Shown: positions 5,556-12,518 of the stretch, piece by piece | How positions within the stretch are numbered: position 1 is the stretch's first letter | Layout: every line of letters starts with the position of its first letter | Source: Dehalococcoidia bacterium | GTDB lineage: Bacteria; Chloroflexota; Dehalococcoidia; Lucifugimonadales; JAGWBF01 | Length of the DNA stretch: 13,401 bases | Direction of reading: 5' to 3' | Assembly (NCBI GenBank): GCA_021296015.1 | Contig: JAGWBG010000012.1 | Location: 1-13,401, forward strand | Notes under the pieces: generated by a model | Told to the model about the DNA's origin: nothing | Database searches by the model: none | Seen by the model: the letters and a program-made list of their open reading frames with translations, nothing else | Translations under genes and position numbers: made by a program

Positions 5556-7268
5556 CTACCTCAAGCGAAGGCGTTTCGTCTCTTCCCAGTCCACATCCTG
5601 CGTCCCGTGTACAATAGCCACACCGTACTCACGCCGTGCGTAGTCCGGCGTCAGCTTCTCCTCTCTGACATCCTGGGCCACAGCTTCCGGGTCCCTCTCG
5701 AAGGAGTCTCCGTAGCCGCCTCCCCCGGCCAGTTCCGCCCTCACCACGTCCCCCTTCTTCAGTTCGAGCAGCCACTTGGTGGGCAGCAAACGGTTCTCGG
5801 TATCGGGGTTGAGGTGGATGGTGCATGGGGTGCCAGGTTTGCCTGCGCCGATGCCGTATGGCAAGAAACGGCGGCGGTCGGAACGCACCTGGACGGTGGC
5901 CTCGTCGGCAAGGATGCGGTACTGGCGCGTTACGCCCAGAGAGCCGCGGTACTTGCCGGAGCCGCCGCTATCGGGCACAAAGCCGTACTCCTCGACCAGA
6001 AAGGGCTGCTCCGCCTCCATTAGTTCAATGGGTGTGTTGGCCAGGTTCAGCACTGGTATCGGCCCGCCGTCCACCCCGTCCTGGTCGGGCCCGCCGCCCG
6101 TGCCTGTCACGTTGTGAAACTCCAGGAATACGAAGGGTTTGCGCTCCCTGTCGTATCCGGCAATGCTGATGCCAAGCTCCCCGCTACCCCAGCAGGCGGG
6201 GATTCGGTCGGGGTTTAGCTGGGCCAGCGCCCCGAACACGGTCTGCATCACCCGGAACCCGCCAAGACCACGGGCTGCTACGGGGGCCGGATGCACGGGG
6301 TTGACGTAGGTCCCCTCGGGTGCGTAGACCTTGATGGGTCTGAAGTAACCCGCGTTGTTGGGAAGCTCGGGACTCAGCAGGCACCGGACAGCCGCGTACA
6401 CGCCCGATTGGGTGAAGGCGAAGTTGGGGTTGATGGAGCCTTTGCACTGAGGCGAAGTACCGGTGAAGTCGGCGTACACCTCGTCTCCCTTGACAGTGAG
6501 CCTGACGTGGATGCGAATGGGGTCGGGGTCAATGCCGTCGTCGTCAATGTAATCGGTAAACTCCGCCTCTCCCTGGGGAAGGGCGGCAATCTCGGCACGG
6601 GTGATGCGCTCCGTATACTCTATAAGCTCGTCCATGTAGCCCCTCAAGTCCTCCACCCCGTGCTCCTGGGCCAGCTTCAGCATCTCCCGGTCCGCCCCGT
6701 ATACCGCCGCTATCTGTGCCCAGAGGTCTCCCATCACCTTGTCAGGCACGCGCACGTTCTGCTGTATGAGACGAAACAGCGTGTGGTTGGGTACTCCCCT
6801 GTCGAAGAGCTTCAGCGGCGGTATACGCAGACCCTCTTGGTAGATTTCGGTGTTGTCGCAGGCGTTGCCCCCGGCCACCCGCCCGCCGATGTCCGTGTGG
6901 TGGGCGATGACGGTGAGGTATCCCAGTAGCACATCGCCTGCGAAGACGGGCTTGAAAAGGAATATGTCGGGCAGGTGGCTTGCCCCCTCGTAGGGGTCGT
7001 TGTTGATGAAGATGTCGTCTGGGTGGACGTCGTTCCCGTAGACTTTCAGCACACCCTCAAGGGCAGGCATGATGGCCCCCAGATGAACGGGCAGGGAAAG
7101 GCCCTGGGTGACCATCTGCCCTTTGGCATCGCAGATGGCGGTTGAGAAATCCATGGACTGCTTGACCACCTGGGACCGCGCCGTGCGCACCACCGTTACC
7201 ACCATATTGTCGGCGACGGTTGCCAGGGCGTTCTTGACAAGCTCTTGGGTGACGGGATCGCGCTGCAT
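5556..7268 (-). CDS. hyuB: Hydantoinase B / N-methylhydantoinase (oxoprolinase) subunit B
   Basis: A 570-residue HyuB-family subunit, which with HyuA forms ATP-dependent hydantoinase, 5-oxoprolinase or, in related systems, acetone/acetophenone carboxylase enzymes. Visible family features are the N-terminal DPVTQELVKNAL, INNDPYEGASHLPD (88-101), AHHTDIGGRVAGG (122-134, His/Asp likely metal or active-site ligands) and the C-terminal glycine-rich GGGGYGD near 515-521 followed by ERDPEAVAQDV. Length is normal. The frame is open 30 codons further upstream (to 7358), but I chose the ATG at 7268 because a perfect AGGAGG lies 7 nt before it and because the family starts right at the DPVT segment. It follows hyuA by 79 bp on the same strand and is surely co-transcribed. 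No carboxylase gamma subunit lies next to it, so a hydrolase is more likely than a carboxylase. The substrate is unknown. Confidence 0.93.
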   Translation of the reverse strand: MQRDPVTQELVKNALATVADNMVVTVVRTARSQVVKQSMDFSTAICDAKGQMVTQGLSLPVHLGAIMPALEGVLKVYGNDVHPDDIFINNDPYEGASHLPDIFLFKPVFAGDVLLGYLTVIAHHTDIGGRVAGGNACDNTEIYQEGLRIPPLKLFDRGVPNHTLFRLIQQNVRVPDKVMGDLWAQIAAVYGADREMLKLAQEHGVEDLRGYMDELIEYTERITRAEIAALPQGEAEFTDYIDDDGIDPDPIRIHVRLTVKGDEVYADFTGTSPQCKGSINPNFAFTQSGVYAAVRCLLSPELPNNAGYFRPIKVYAPEGTYVNPVHPAPVAARGLGGFRVMQTVFGALAQLNPDRIPACWGSGELGISIAGYDRERKPFVFLEFHNVTGTGGGPDQDGVDGGPIPVLNLANTPIELMEAEQPFLVEEYGFVPDSGGSGKYRGSLGVTRQYRILADEATVQVRSDRRRFLPYGIGAGKPGTPCTIHLNPDTENRLLPTKWLLELKKGDVVRAELAGGGGYGDSFERDPEAVAQDVREEKLTPDYARREYGVAIVHGTQDVDWEETKRLRLR

Positions 7269-7347
7269 TCTTCCGCCTCCTTTGGTCATTGTTATGAAAG
7301 TACCCTTCGTCATATCCACGTTCGCGGGAGTGACGATGGGACGGAGA

Positions 7348-9456
7348 TCAAGATTCAATCTCTACCGTTATATTGCTCCACTCGTCGAGCCGGACACTAC
7401 AGCCCGGGGGCACGACGGTTGTGGAATCGTACTCTTCAACAATCAGCGGCCCGGCGGACGTACCCCCTGCCAGGGACGCACGGCTAACGACAGGCGTCGC
7501 TATCCAACCGTCCCTGGGGCCGAAGTACACCTTCCGCTCCGCGCCCTCGCCCCGTCCACCGGGAGAGAGACCGGAGGCGGGCGTACCAGCGCTAATGCGG
7601 TCGGGAATGCGGGACGAGAGGGGGACCCCTCTCCCCACAACCTTCAGAGACACTATCTGAAGCCGCTCACCGTCGGAGCGGTAGCCATAGGTCCTCTCAT
7701 GCTCCTGCGCAAACCCCTCGCCCAGATCGGCCAGCACGTCCCGGGTGGCGGGCTTCGCCGGTACGGGTACGGTGAGGGCCGTGTTCTGGCCCACGTACTG
7801 GACATCTGCGTAAATGGCAATATTCTGGTATCCTTCTTCGTAACCCTCCCTGCCCAGAATGTCCTGGGCCTGCTCATACATCGTATCCAGGTGAGCGTTC
7901 AGCTCCTCAAGACTCACCTCGTCCAGTATGCGAAAGAAGGCGCGGACCAGATGATGCTCCACGTCTGCAAAGAGAAGCCCAAGGGAGCTGAACAGTCCCG
8001 CAAGGGGCGGGATGACTACCGTTGGCATCCCCAGAGATTTCGCCATCCCCACGGCGTGTACCGGGCCGCTGCCGCCAAAACCGAACAGTATGAAGCGCCT
8101 GGGGTCCCTTCCACGTTCGGTGGAGACGCTGCGCAAGGCTCGAATCATGTTGGAGTTGACTATTGCGTGGATTCCGTAGGCGGTGTCGTGTGCCGAAAGG
8201 CCCAGGGGGCTGCCCAGGCGGGCAATGGCCTCTTCTGCCTTGTGGGTATCAATTTTGAGTCCGCCGCCCAGCAGGTGCTCCTGGTTGAGGTAGCCCAGGA
8301 CAACGTTGGCATCGGTGATGGTAGGCTCGGTGCCGCCCATGTCGTAGCAAATCGGGCCGGGGCTGGCCCCTGCGCTGCGAGGCCCTACCTGCAGCGCCCC
8401 GCCCTTGTCAACCCATGCGATGCTCCCCCCGCCCGCGCCAACCTCGGCGATGTCTATGGTGGGGACACGCACGATATACCCTGCCCCTTTCATCAGACGG
8501 TGGCCGATGTTCATGCCCCCGCCCACCTCGTACTCAGGTGCCAGGGTAGGCTCCCTGTCCTCGATGATGGATACCTTGGCGGTGGTGCCGCCCATGTCGA
8601 AGGTGATGATGTCGCTTTGCTTCAGCTTGTCCGAGAGGCGCAGAGCCCCGACGACGCCAGCAGCCGGGCCGGACTCGATGATGTATATGGGAGTCTCCGA
8701 GGCCGCCTCCGCAGGCATCACGCCGCCGTTGGACTGCATAACGAGCAGTGGGGCCTTGATGCCCATGTTTGCCAGCTTTTCCTGTAGCGCAGCGACGTAT
8801 CGTTCTAGGACCGGCCTGATGTAGGCGTTTATGACCACTGTACTGGTGCGTTCGTACTCTTGCATCTGGGGCAGAACGTCCGCAGAGGCGCAGATGTACA
8901 TATCCGGGGCCGCAGCCCTTAGATGCTGGGCTATGGCCAACTCATGGTCCGGGCTGGCGTAAGAATGAAGAAGGCAGATAGCCACCGACTCCATGCCCTG
9001 CTCGACTATGGACTTGCAGACATCCTCCACGGACTCCATGTCAAGGGGTGTGAGGACTTCCCCCTTGTGATTCAGCCGCTCAGGGACCTCAAAGCGGTAC
9101 TGGCGCTCTACCAGTGGGTCGGGCTTGCGCCACGTGAGGTCGTACAGCCGGGGGAGCCGGTAGCGACCTATCTCCAGCACATCCCGGAAGCCTTTTGTCG
9201 TAATCAGGGCTATCTTCGGCCCCTTGCGCTCGATGATGGTGTTGGTGGCAACCGTAGTCCCGTGTCCGACTTCCCGGACGGACCCCGCGTCTATCCCGGC
9301 CCTTTCCATGACCCCCTGCACGCCCTGCAGGATAGCATGGCTGTAGTCGTCGGGGGTTGAGGAGACCTTTGCGGTGAGGATAGTCCCATCGTCTCCCAGC
9401 AGGACGATGTCGGTGAATGTGCCTCCCACGTCTATCCCGAGTCTGAAGTTGGTCAT
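7348..9456 (-). CDS. hyuA: Hydantoinase A / N-methylhydantoinase (oxoprolinase) subunit A
   Basis: A 702-residue HyuA-family subunit with the actin-like ATP-binding fold. LGIDVGGTFTDIVLLG (6-21) is the phosphate-binding loop, VGHGTTVATNTIIERKG follows, then the AEVGAGGGSIAWVD and GPRSAGASPGPICYDMGGTEPTITDAN segments of the hydantoinase/oxoprolinase domain. These subunits phosphorylate or activate a cyclic amide or carbonyl substrate for ring opening together with HyuB. The start is the ATG at 9456, with AAGGAG 6 nt upstream and a promoter just before it. The frame is open to 9534, but that extension crosses the promoter and reads as non-coding. Near the C-terminus the segment GLSPGGRGEGAE (7572-7537) looks like translated interspersed-repeat DNA in a linker. 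It is first gene of the hyuAB operon and divergent from the radical SAM gene. Confidence 0.94.
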   Translation of the reverse strand: MTNFRLGIDVGGTFTDIVLLGDDGTILTAKVSSTPDDYSHAILQGVQGVMERAGIDAGSVREVGHGTTVATNTIIERKGPKIALITTKGFRDVLEIGRYRLPRLYDLTWRKPDPLVERQYRFEVPERLNHKGEVLTPLDMESVEDVCKSIVEQGMESVAICLLHSYASPDHELAIAQHLRAAAPDMYICASADVLPQMQEYERTSTVVINAYIRPVLERYVAALQEKLANMGIKAPLLVMQSNGGVMPAEAASETPIYIIESGPAAGVVGALRLSDKLKQSDIITFDMGGTTAKVSIIEDREPTLAPEYEVGGGMNIGHRLMKGAGYIVRVPTIDIAEVGAGGGSIAWVDKGGALQVGPRSAGASPGPICYDMGGTEPTITDANVVLGYLNQEHLLGGGLKIDTHKAEEAIARLGSPLGLSAHDTAYGIHAIVNSNMIRALRSVSTERGRDPRRFILFGFGGSGPVHAVGMAKSLGMPTVVIPPLAGLFSSLGLLFADVEHHLVRAFFRILDEVSLEELNAHLDTMYEQAQDILGREGYEEGYQNIAIYADVQYVGQNTALTVPVPAKPATRDVLADLGEGFAQEHERTYGYRSDGERLQIVSLKVVGRGVPLSSRIPDRISAGTPASGLSPGGRGEGAERKVYFGPRDGWIATPVVSRASLAGGTSAGPLIVEEYDSTTVVPPGCSVRLDEWSNITVEIES

Positions 9457-9480
9457 CCGGTGCTCCTTCCTGTTACCCGT

Positions 9481-9509
9481 AGGATAGTCTGAACCTTCGG
9501 TCAGGTCAA
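9481..9509 (-). promoter_or_regulatory. Promoter of hyuAB
   Basis: On the minus strand, TTGACC (9509-9504) and TATCCT (9486-9481) are separated by exactly 17 bp, giving a sigma-70-type promoter whose start point would be near 9474, 18 nt before the hyuA ATG. The -35 overlaps one of two direct TCAGGT copies on the + strand (9501-9506 and 9521-9526, 20 bp apart), a possible regulator site. Confidence 0.6.
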
Positions 9510-9531
9510 TAGTCCTGGTTTCAGGTAAGGA

Positions 9532-9583
9532 CACAGATTCCGGGTCTCCCTGGCGGGTCTACGACTCTCGCCGGAATGACGGT
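9532..9583. repeat. Interspersed palindromic repeat
   Basis: ATTCCGG (9537-9543) and CCGGAAT (9571-9577) are perfect inverted repeats around a 27-nt loop, followed by GACGG. This layout, ending in GGAATGACGG, resembles short palindromic intergenic repeats common in many bacteria. It sits between the divergent hyuA and radical SAM genes and is unrelated in sequence to the repeat at 4917 and 10634. Confidence 0.55.
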
Positions 9584-9645
9584 TACTCGAGGGCCTCCCA
9601 AGGGAGAGGGAGAATTGGCAAGGCCCTACTGATTGCACCATCGGG

Positions 9646-9677
9646 TTGACATATTGCAAAACATGTGTTCTTATAAG
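9646..9677 (+). promoter_or_regulatory. Probable promoter of the radical SAM gene
   Basis: A perfect -35 TTGACA (9646-9651) is followed by an AT-rich segment TCTTATAAG (9669-9677). With 17 bp spacing the -10 would be TCTTAT; with 19 bp it would be TTATAA. The leader to the ATG at 9719 would be about 38 nt. Confidence 0.5.
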
Positions 9678-9718
9678 GGAAGAACAGAAGTTCGGTATCG
9701 TGATGGAGGGTGCTAAGT

Positions 9719-10615
9719 ATGACTCAAGTACGCTATGAGGAGACACAGGCCGTGAGCGCTCTGAACCGTGTCAGGGGCATGGGGTTCAAGTGGTCCCTTA
9801 ATCCGTATCAGGGATGTGTCCATGATTGCCACTACTGCTTTGCGAGGCGCTATCATTACTTCCGAGACCTCAGCCCCGACAAAGACTTCTCCGGGATTGT
9901 CTTTGTGAAGCTCAACATCCCCGGCCTGCTGCGCCGGGAGCTTTCCCGCCCCTCATGGGGTTACGAGACGGTGGCGCTGGGTACTGCTACGGACCCCTAC
10001 CAGCCCATCGAGGGCAAGTACCGGTTGACCCGCCAGTGCCTGGAGGTCTTTTGCCGGAAAGGGAGTCCCGTCAGCCTGGTTAGCAAGGCGACCATGATGA
10101 TACGTGACCAGGACCTTCTGGCCGAGCTTACCCCACGGGCCGGCTGCACCGTATGTTTCAGCATTACAACCCTGGACGATGACCTGTGGCGTCGGCTGGA
10201 GCCGGGCACACCACCGCCTCGCAAGCGACTAGAGGTCATGGAAAGACTTGTCTCGGCGGGTGTGAACGCGGGGGTGCTTCTTGCTCCCATAATACCCGGC
10301 ATCACTGATAGCAACGAAAATCTGACCGAGGTGGTGAAGGTGGCCACCGAACATGGGGCACGGTTCCTTGAAAGCAATGTGCTCAACCTCAAGGAGGGTA
10401 CGAAACAGCATTTTATGGGCTTTCTGGAGCGGGAATATCCCCGCCTTGCCAGGGCCTATAGGAGTGTCTATGCTGGCGCCTTTGCACCCAGGTATTTGAG
10501 AGAGGGCCTTCAAACACAGATAGCCCAGCTGAAGCAGCTCTACGGGTTGGGGAATAGATATGCGGAACAGGATGTGCCCAAGAGACCTCGGCAGCTAGAG
10601 CTTTCCATTCCTTGA
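9719..10615 (+). CDS. Radical SAM protein, SplB-like (COG1533 type)
   Basis: A 298-residue radical SAM enzyme. NPYQGCVHDCHYCFARRYH carries the 4Fe-4S cysteines in the pattern C33-x3-C37-x2-C40, as in the spore photoproduct lyase-related family. ALGTATDPYQPIE, LTRQCLEVF, VSKATMMIRDQDLL, SITTLDDDLWRRLEPGTPPPRKRL and GVLLAPIIPGITDSNE follow in the order typical of this family's TIM-barrel. It differs from true SplB, and substrates of this broad group are largely unknown, so DNA photoproduct repair should not be assumed. The ATG at 9719 is preceded by GGAGGG with 8-nt spacing; the upstream in-frame GTG at 9710 overlaps that site and is rejected. It is a single-gene unit, divergent from hyuA and convergent with the MetF-like gene. 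Confidence 0.9.
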   Translation: MTQVRYEETQAVSALNRVRGMGFKWSLNPYQGCVHDCHYCFARRYHYFRDLSPDKDFSGIVFVKLNIPGLLRRELSRPSWGYETVALGTATDPYQPIEGKYRLTRQCLEVFCRKGSPVSLVSKATMMIRDQDLLAELTPRAGCTVCFSITTLDDDLWRRLEPGTPPPRKRLEVMERLVSAGVNAGVLLAPIIPGITDSNENLTEVVKVATEHGARFLESNVLNLKEGTKQHFMGFLEREYPRLARAYRSVYAGAFAPRYLREGLQTQIAQLKQLYGLGNRYAEQDVPKRPRQLELSIP

Positions 10616-10633
10616 GAAGGTGTCTAGAAAGTT

Positions 10634-10672
10634 CCTTCTCCCCTGGTGGGAGAAGGCTAGGATGAGGGGGAG
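10634..10672. repeat. Interspersed repeat with strong hairpin, possible bidirectional terminator
   Basis: CCTTCTCCC (10634-10642) and GGGAGAAGG (10648-10656) form a perfect 9-bp stem with loop CTGGT, followed by CTAGGATGAGGGG. It is an inverted copy of the unit at 4917-4955. It lies 18 bp after the radical SAM stop and before the convergent MetF-like stop, so the transcribed hairpin may help to separate the two transcripts, although a long T-tract is lacking. Confidence 0.65.
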
Positions 10673-10704
10673 GGCACCATCGCATTACCCGCACCTCAAT
10701 CCTC

Positions 10705-11574
10705 TCACGACGTGTCTCTGGCTGCCTCCAGCACCTTCCGGGCAGCCACGTAATCCCTTGCCCCGCCCCGCAAAATCGGCGGGACCAGATATATGTACTT
10801 GATTCCAAAATCCAGGAAGCTACGAAGCATCTCCAGTGCTATGTCCGTCCCGTCCCTGCCCCTCTCCAGTTCCTGCCTTGTCCCCTCTGGCACGCTGCTG
10901 AATATGACGCCGTCCTTCACCAGGACTTGCAGCCCGTAGAAGACGGGCCGGGGAATCCCCTCGTTGGAGATGGCCCGGTAGGCATCAAAAAACGCGGCGA
11001 TTTCTTGGGTGCTGAAGACCGGTTGGGTTATGAAAAAGTCCGCTCCCGACAGCACTTTGCGATGAGTAAGGGCGGCTTCCCTTTCGACCCCTCGGCCCAG
11101 GTCTATGGACGCGCCAACGCAGAAATCCGTGGGGGACCCTAGCCTTGAGCCTCTGAAATCCGTACCCCGGTTCATGGAGTCCAGGGCTGCTATCAGCTCA
11201 GTGGGCGTGAAGTCGCTCACATCCTTGACCCGGGAGAGGTCTCTCCCGGCGAAGGCATCCCCCTTGACTATCACCACGTTCTCCAGGCCCACCATCTGCG
11301 CCCCCAGCAGGTGACTTTGCAGGGCCAGCTTGTTCATGTCCCTGGTGGCCAGATTGAATATCACATCCTTGCCAGTCTTATGCTTTATGGAGTATGCCAG
11401 CATCGCCGAGTCTACCCTCACCGCTCTGCCGGGAGCGTAGGCCACGCAGATGAAATCGGCGTCTATTTCTATGGCGTTCTCCAGTGCATCCGGGTCGGCG
11501 GCCCTCGGAGGAGAGAAGTCACAGATGAAGACCGGCCGGTCTCCCCGAGAGGAACACTTCTCCGTGACCTTCAT
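10705..11574 (-). CDS. Methylenetetrahydrofolate reductase family protein (MetF-like)
   Basis: A 289-residue TIM-barrel protein of the MTHFR family, which reduces 5,10-methylene-THF to 5-methyl-THF with FAD in methionine synthesis or the methyl branch of one-carbon metabolism. Visible are DFSPPRAAD (19-27), FNLATRDMN (73-81), ENVVIVKGDAFAG (98-110, flavin/substrate loop), FCVGASID and GADFFITQPVF (177-187), whose Thr183-Gln184 match the conserved TQ. The position of the catalytic Glu of E. coli MetF (in FEFFPP) is Asp19 here, so activity or substrate may differ from classical MetF. Length equals the short bacterial form without a regulatory domain. The ATG at 11574 has GGGGAG 6 nt upstream, and an extended -10 promoter lies 38 bp before it. 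No cobalamin methyltransferase or acetyl-CoA synthase gene is adjacent. Confidence 0.87.
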   Translation of the reverse strand: MKVTEKCSSRGDRPVFICDFSPPRAADPDALENAIEIDADFICVAYAPGRAVRVDSAMLAYSIKHKTGKDVIFNLATRDMNKLALQSHLLGAQMVGLENVVIVKGDAFAGRDLSRVKDVSDFTPTELIAALDSMNRGTDFRGSRLGSPTDFCVGASIDLGRGVEREAALTHRKVLSGADFFITQPVFSTQEIAAFFDAYRAISNEGIPRPVFYGLQVLVKDGVIFSSVPEGTRQELERGRDGTDIALEMLRSFLDFGIKYIYLVPPILRGGARDYVAARKVLEAARDTS

Positions 11575-11612
11575 GGTGAACTCCCCCTAATCAGCCGTTG
11601 ACTGTCGGCTTG

Positions 11613-11621
11613 ATTATACCA
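11613..11621 (-). promoter_or_regulatory. Extended -10 promoter of the MetF-like gene
   Basis: On the minus strand TGGTATAAT (11621-11613) is an exact extended -10 sequence. The start point would be near 11606, giving a leader of about 32 nt with the GGGGAG ribosome site. No -35 consensus is seen. It lies only 18 bp from the opposing TATAAT of the MqnD gene. Confidence 0.6.
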
Positions 11622-11639
11622 TTCGCACCCGCTCCCGGT

Positions 11640-11645
11640 TATAAT
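11640..11645 (+). promoter_or_regulatory. -10 element of the MqnD-family gene
   Basis: A consensus TATAAT lies 37 bp before the ATG at 11682, giving a leader of about 30 nt. The -35 is not recognisable. It belongs to a divergent pair with the MetF-like promoter, so both RNA polymerase sites overlap and may compete. Confidence 0.5.
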
Positions 11646-11681
11646 AGATACCTATCTACACGGACGAGAGGACCAGATGAT

Positions 11682-12518
11682 ATGAGTGTATTGAGGGTTG
11701 GGCATAGCCCCGACGCCGACGACGCCTTCATGTTTTACGCCCTTGCCAACGGAAAGGTGACCGTCGAGGGGTTCGAGGTTGAGCAGGTGCTTGAGGACAT
11801 TGAGTCCCTCAACAGGCGGGCCATGAGGGGAGAATTGGAAGTTACCGCCATCTCCGCAGCCGCCTATCCCAGACTGGCCGATAAATACCGTATCATGGCC
11901 TGTGGGGCCTCTGTGGGCAGGAACTACGGTCCCACCGTCGTATCTACGACCCCCATGACTCCCGACGGGCTGGAGTACAAGAGGATTGCCATTCCCGGGG
12001 AGTACACCACCGCCTATCTCCTGATTCGGATTTATCTGGGCCGGCCCTTTACGCCGGTCTTTCTACACTTCGACGAGATTGTGGAGGCCGTCAGGACCGG
12101 CGACGTAGACGCGGGTCTGATTATCCACGAAGGCCAGATTACCCTGGAGGCCCAGGGGTACACCACCGTGCTGGACCTGGGCAAGGTGTGGGGCGACGAC
12201 ACGGGGTTGCCTATCCCACTTGGTCTGGATATGGTGCATCGCAGGTTGGGTGAGGACACATCCAGAAACGTGGCTCGTGCCTTTGAGGCCAGCATACGCT
12301 ATGCCATCGCCCACGAGGATGCGGCCGTTGAGTATGCTCTGCCCTTCGGCAGGGGAATAGACAGGGATACCTGCCGGCGCTTCGTCCGTATGTACGTGAA
12401 TGAGGACACCATAAACATGGGGGAAGAGGGCCGCAAGGCGCTGGAGACCATGTATCGCAGGGCCCATGAGCGGGGGCTTATCGAGAGCATACCCCCGCTG
12501 GACATCGTGGGGCTATAA
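11682..12518 (+). CDS. mqnD: MqnD-type protein (1,4-dihydroxy-6-naphthoate synthase / MqnA-MqnD-SBP family)
   Basis: A 278-residue protein with a periplasmic-binding-protein-like two-lobe fold. In the futalosine route to menaquinone, MqnD opens cyclic de-hypoxanthinyl futalosine to 1,4-dihydroxy-6-naphthoate. Supporting motifs are GHSPDADDAFMFYAL (7-21), corresponding to the N-terminal SPxPNDTF loop, GLIIHEGQ (145-152) with His149 matching the catalytic histidine, and DLGKVW followed by LPIPLG, all in family order. There is no signal peptide, which fits a cytoplasmic enzyme rather than a transporter binding protein. The N-terminal loop reads DADD rather than CPND, and no other menaquinone gene is in the window, so a related function in the same family is possible. 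The frame is open to 11598, but the ATG at 11682 (AGAGGA about 9 nt upstream) is chosen because the promoter lies inside the extension and the family begins there. Its stop overlaps the convergent membrane-protein stop. Confidence 0.82.
   Translation: MSVLRVGHSPDADDAFMFYALANGKVTVEGFEVEQVLEDIESLNRRAMRGELEVTAISAAAYPRLADKYRIMACGASVGRNYGPTVVSTTPMTPDGLEYKRIAIPGEYTTAYLLIRIYLGRPFTPVFLHFDEIVEAVRTGDVDAGLIIHEGQITLEAQGYTTVLDLGKVWGDDTGLPIPLGLDMVHRRLGEDTSRNVARAFEASIRYAIAHEDAAVEYALPFGRGIDRDTCRRFVRMYVNEDTINMGEEGRKALETMYRRAHERGLIESIPPLDIVGL

Noticed and set aside
7269..7358. Longer N-terminus for HyuB, starting at 7358
   Set aside because: A perfect AGGAGG precedes the ATG at 7268 and the family begins at the DPVT segment; the extra 30 residues resemble nothing in the family.
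7108..8787. A 559-codon open frame on the + strand opposite hyuA and hyuB
   Set aside because: It runs antisense to two clearly conserved genes, shows no domain-like sequence, and such long antisense frames are common in GC-rich coding DNA.
9457..9534. Longer N-terminus for HyuA, starting at 9534
   Set aside because: The extension would cover the -35 and -10 of the likely promoter, and AAGGAG sits right before the ATG at 9456.
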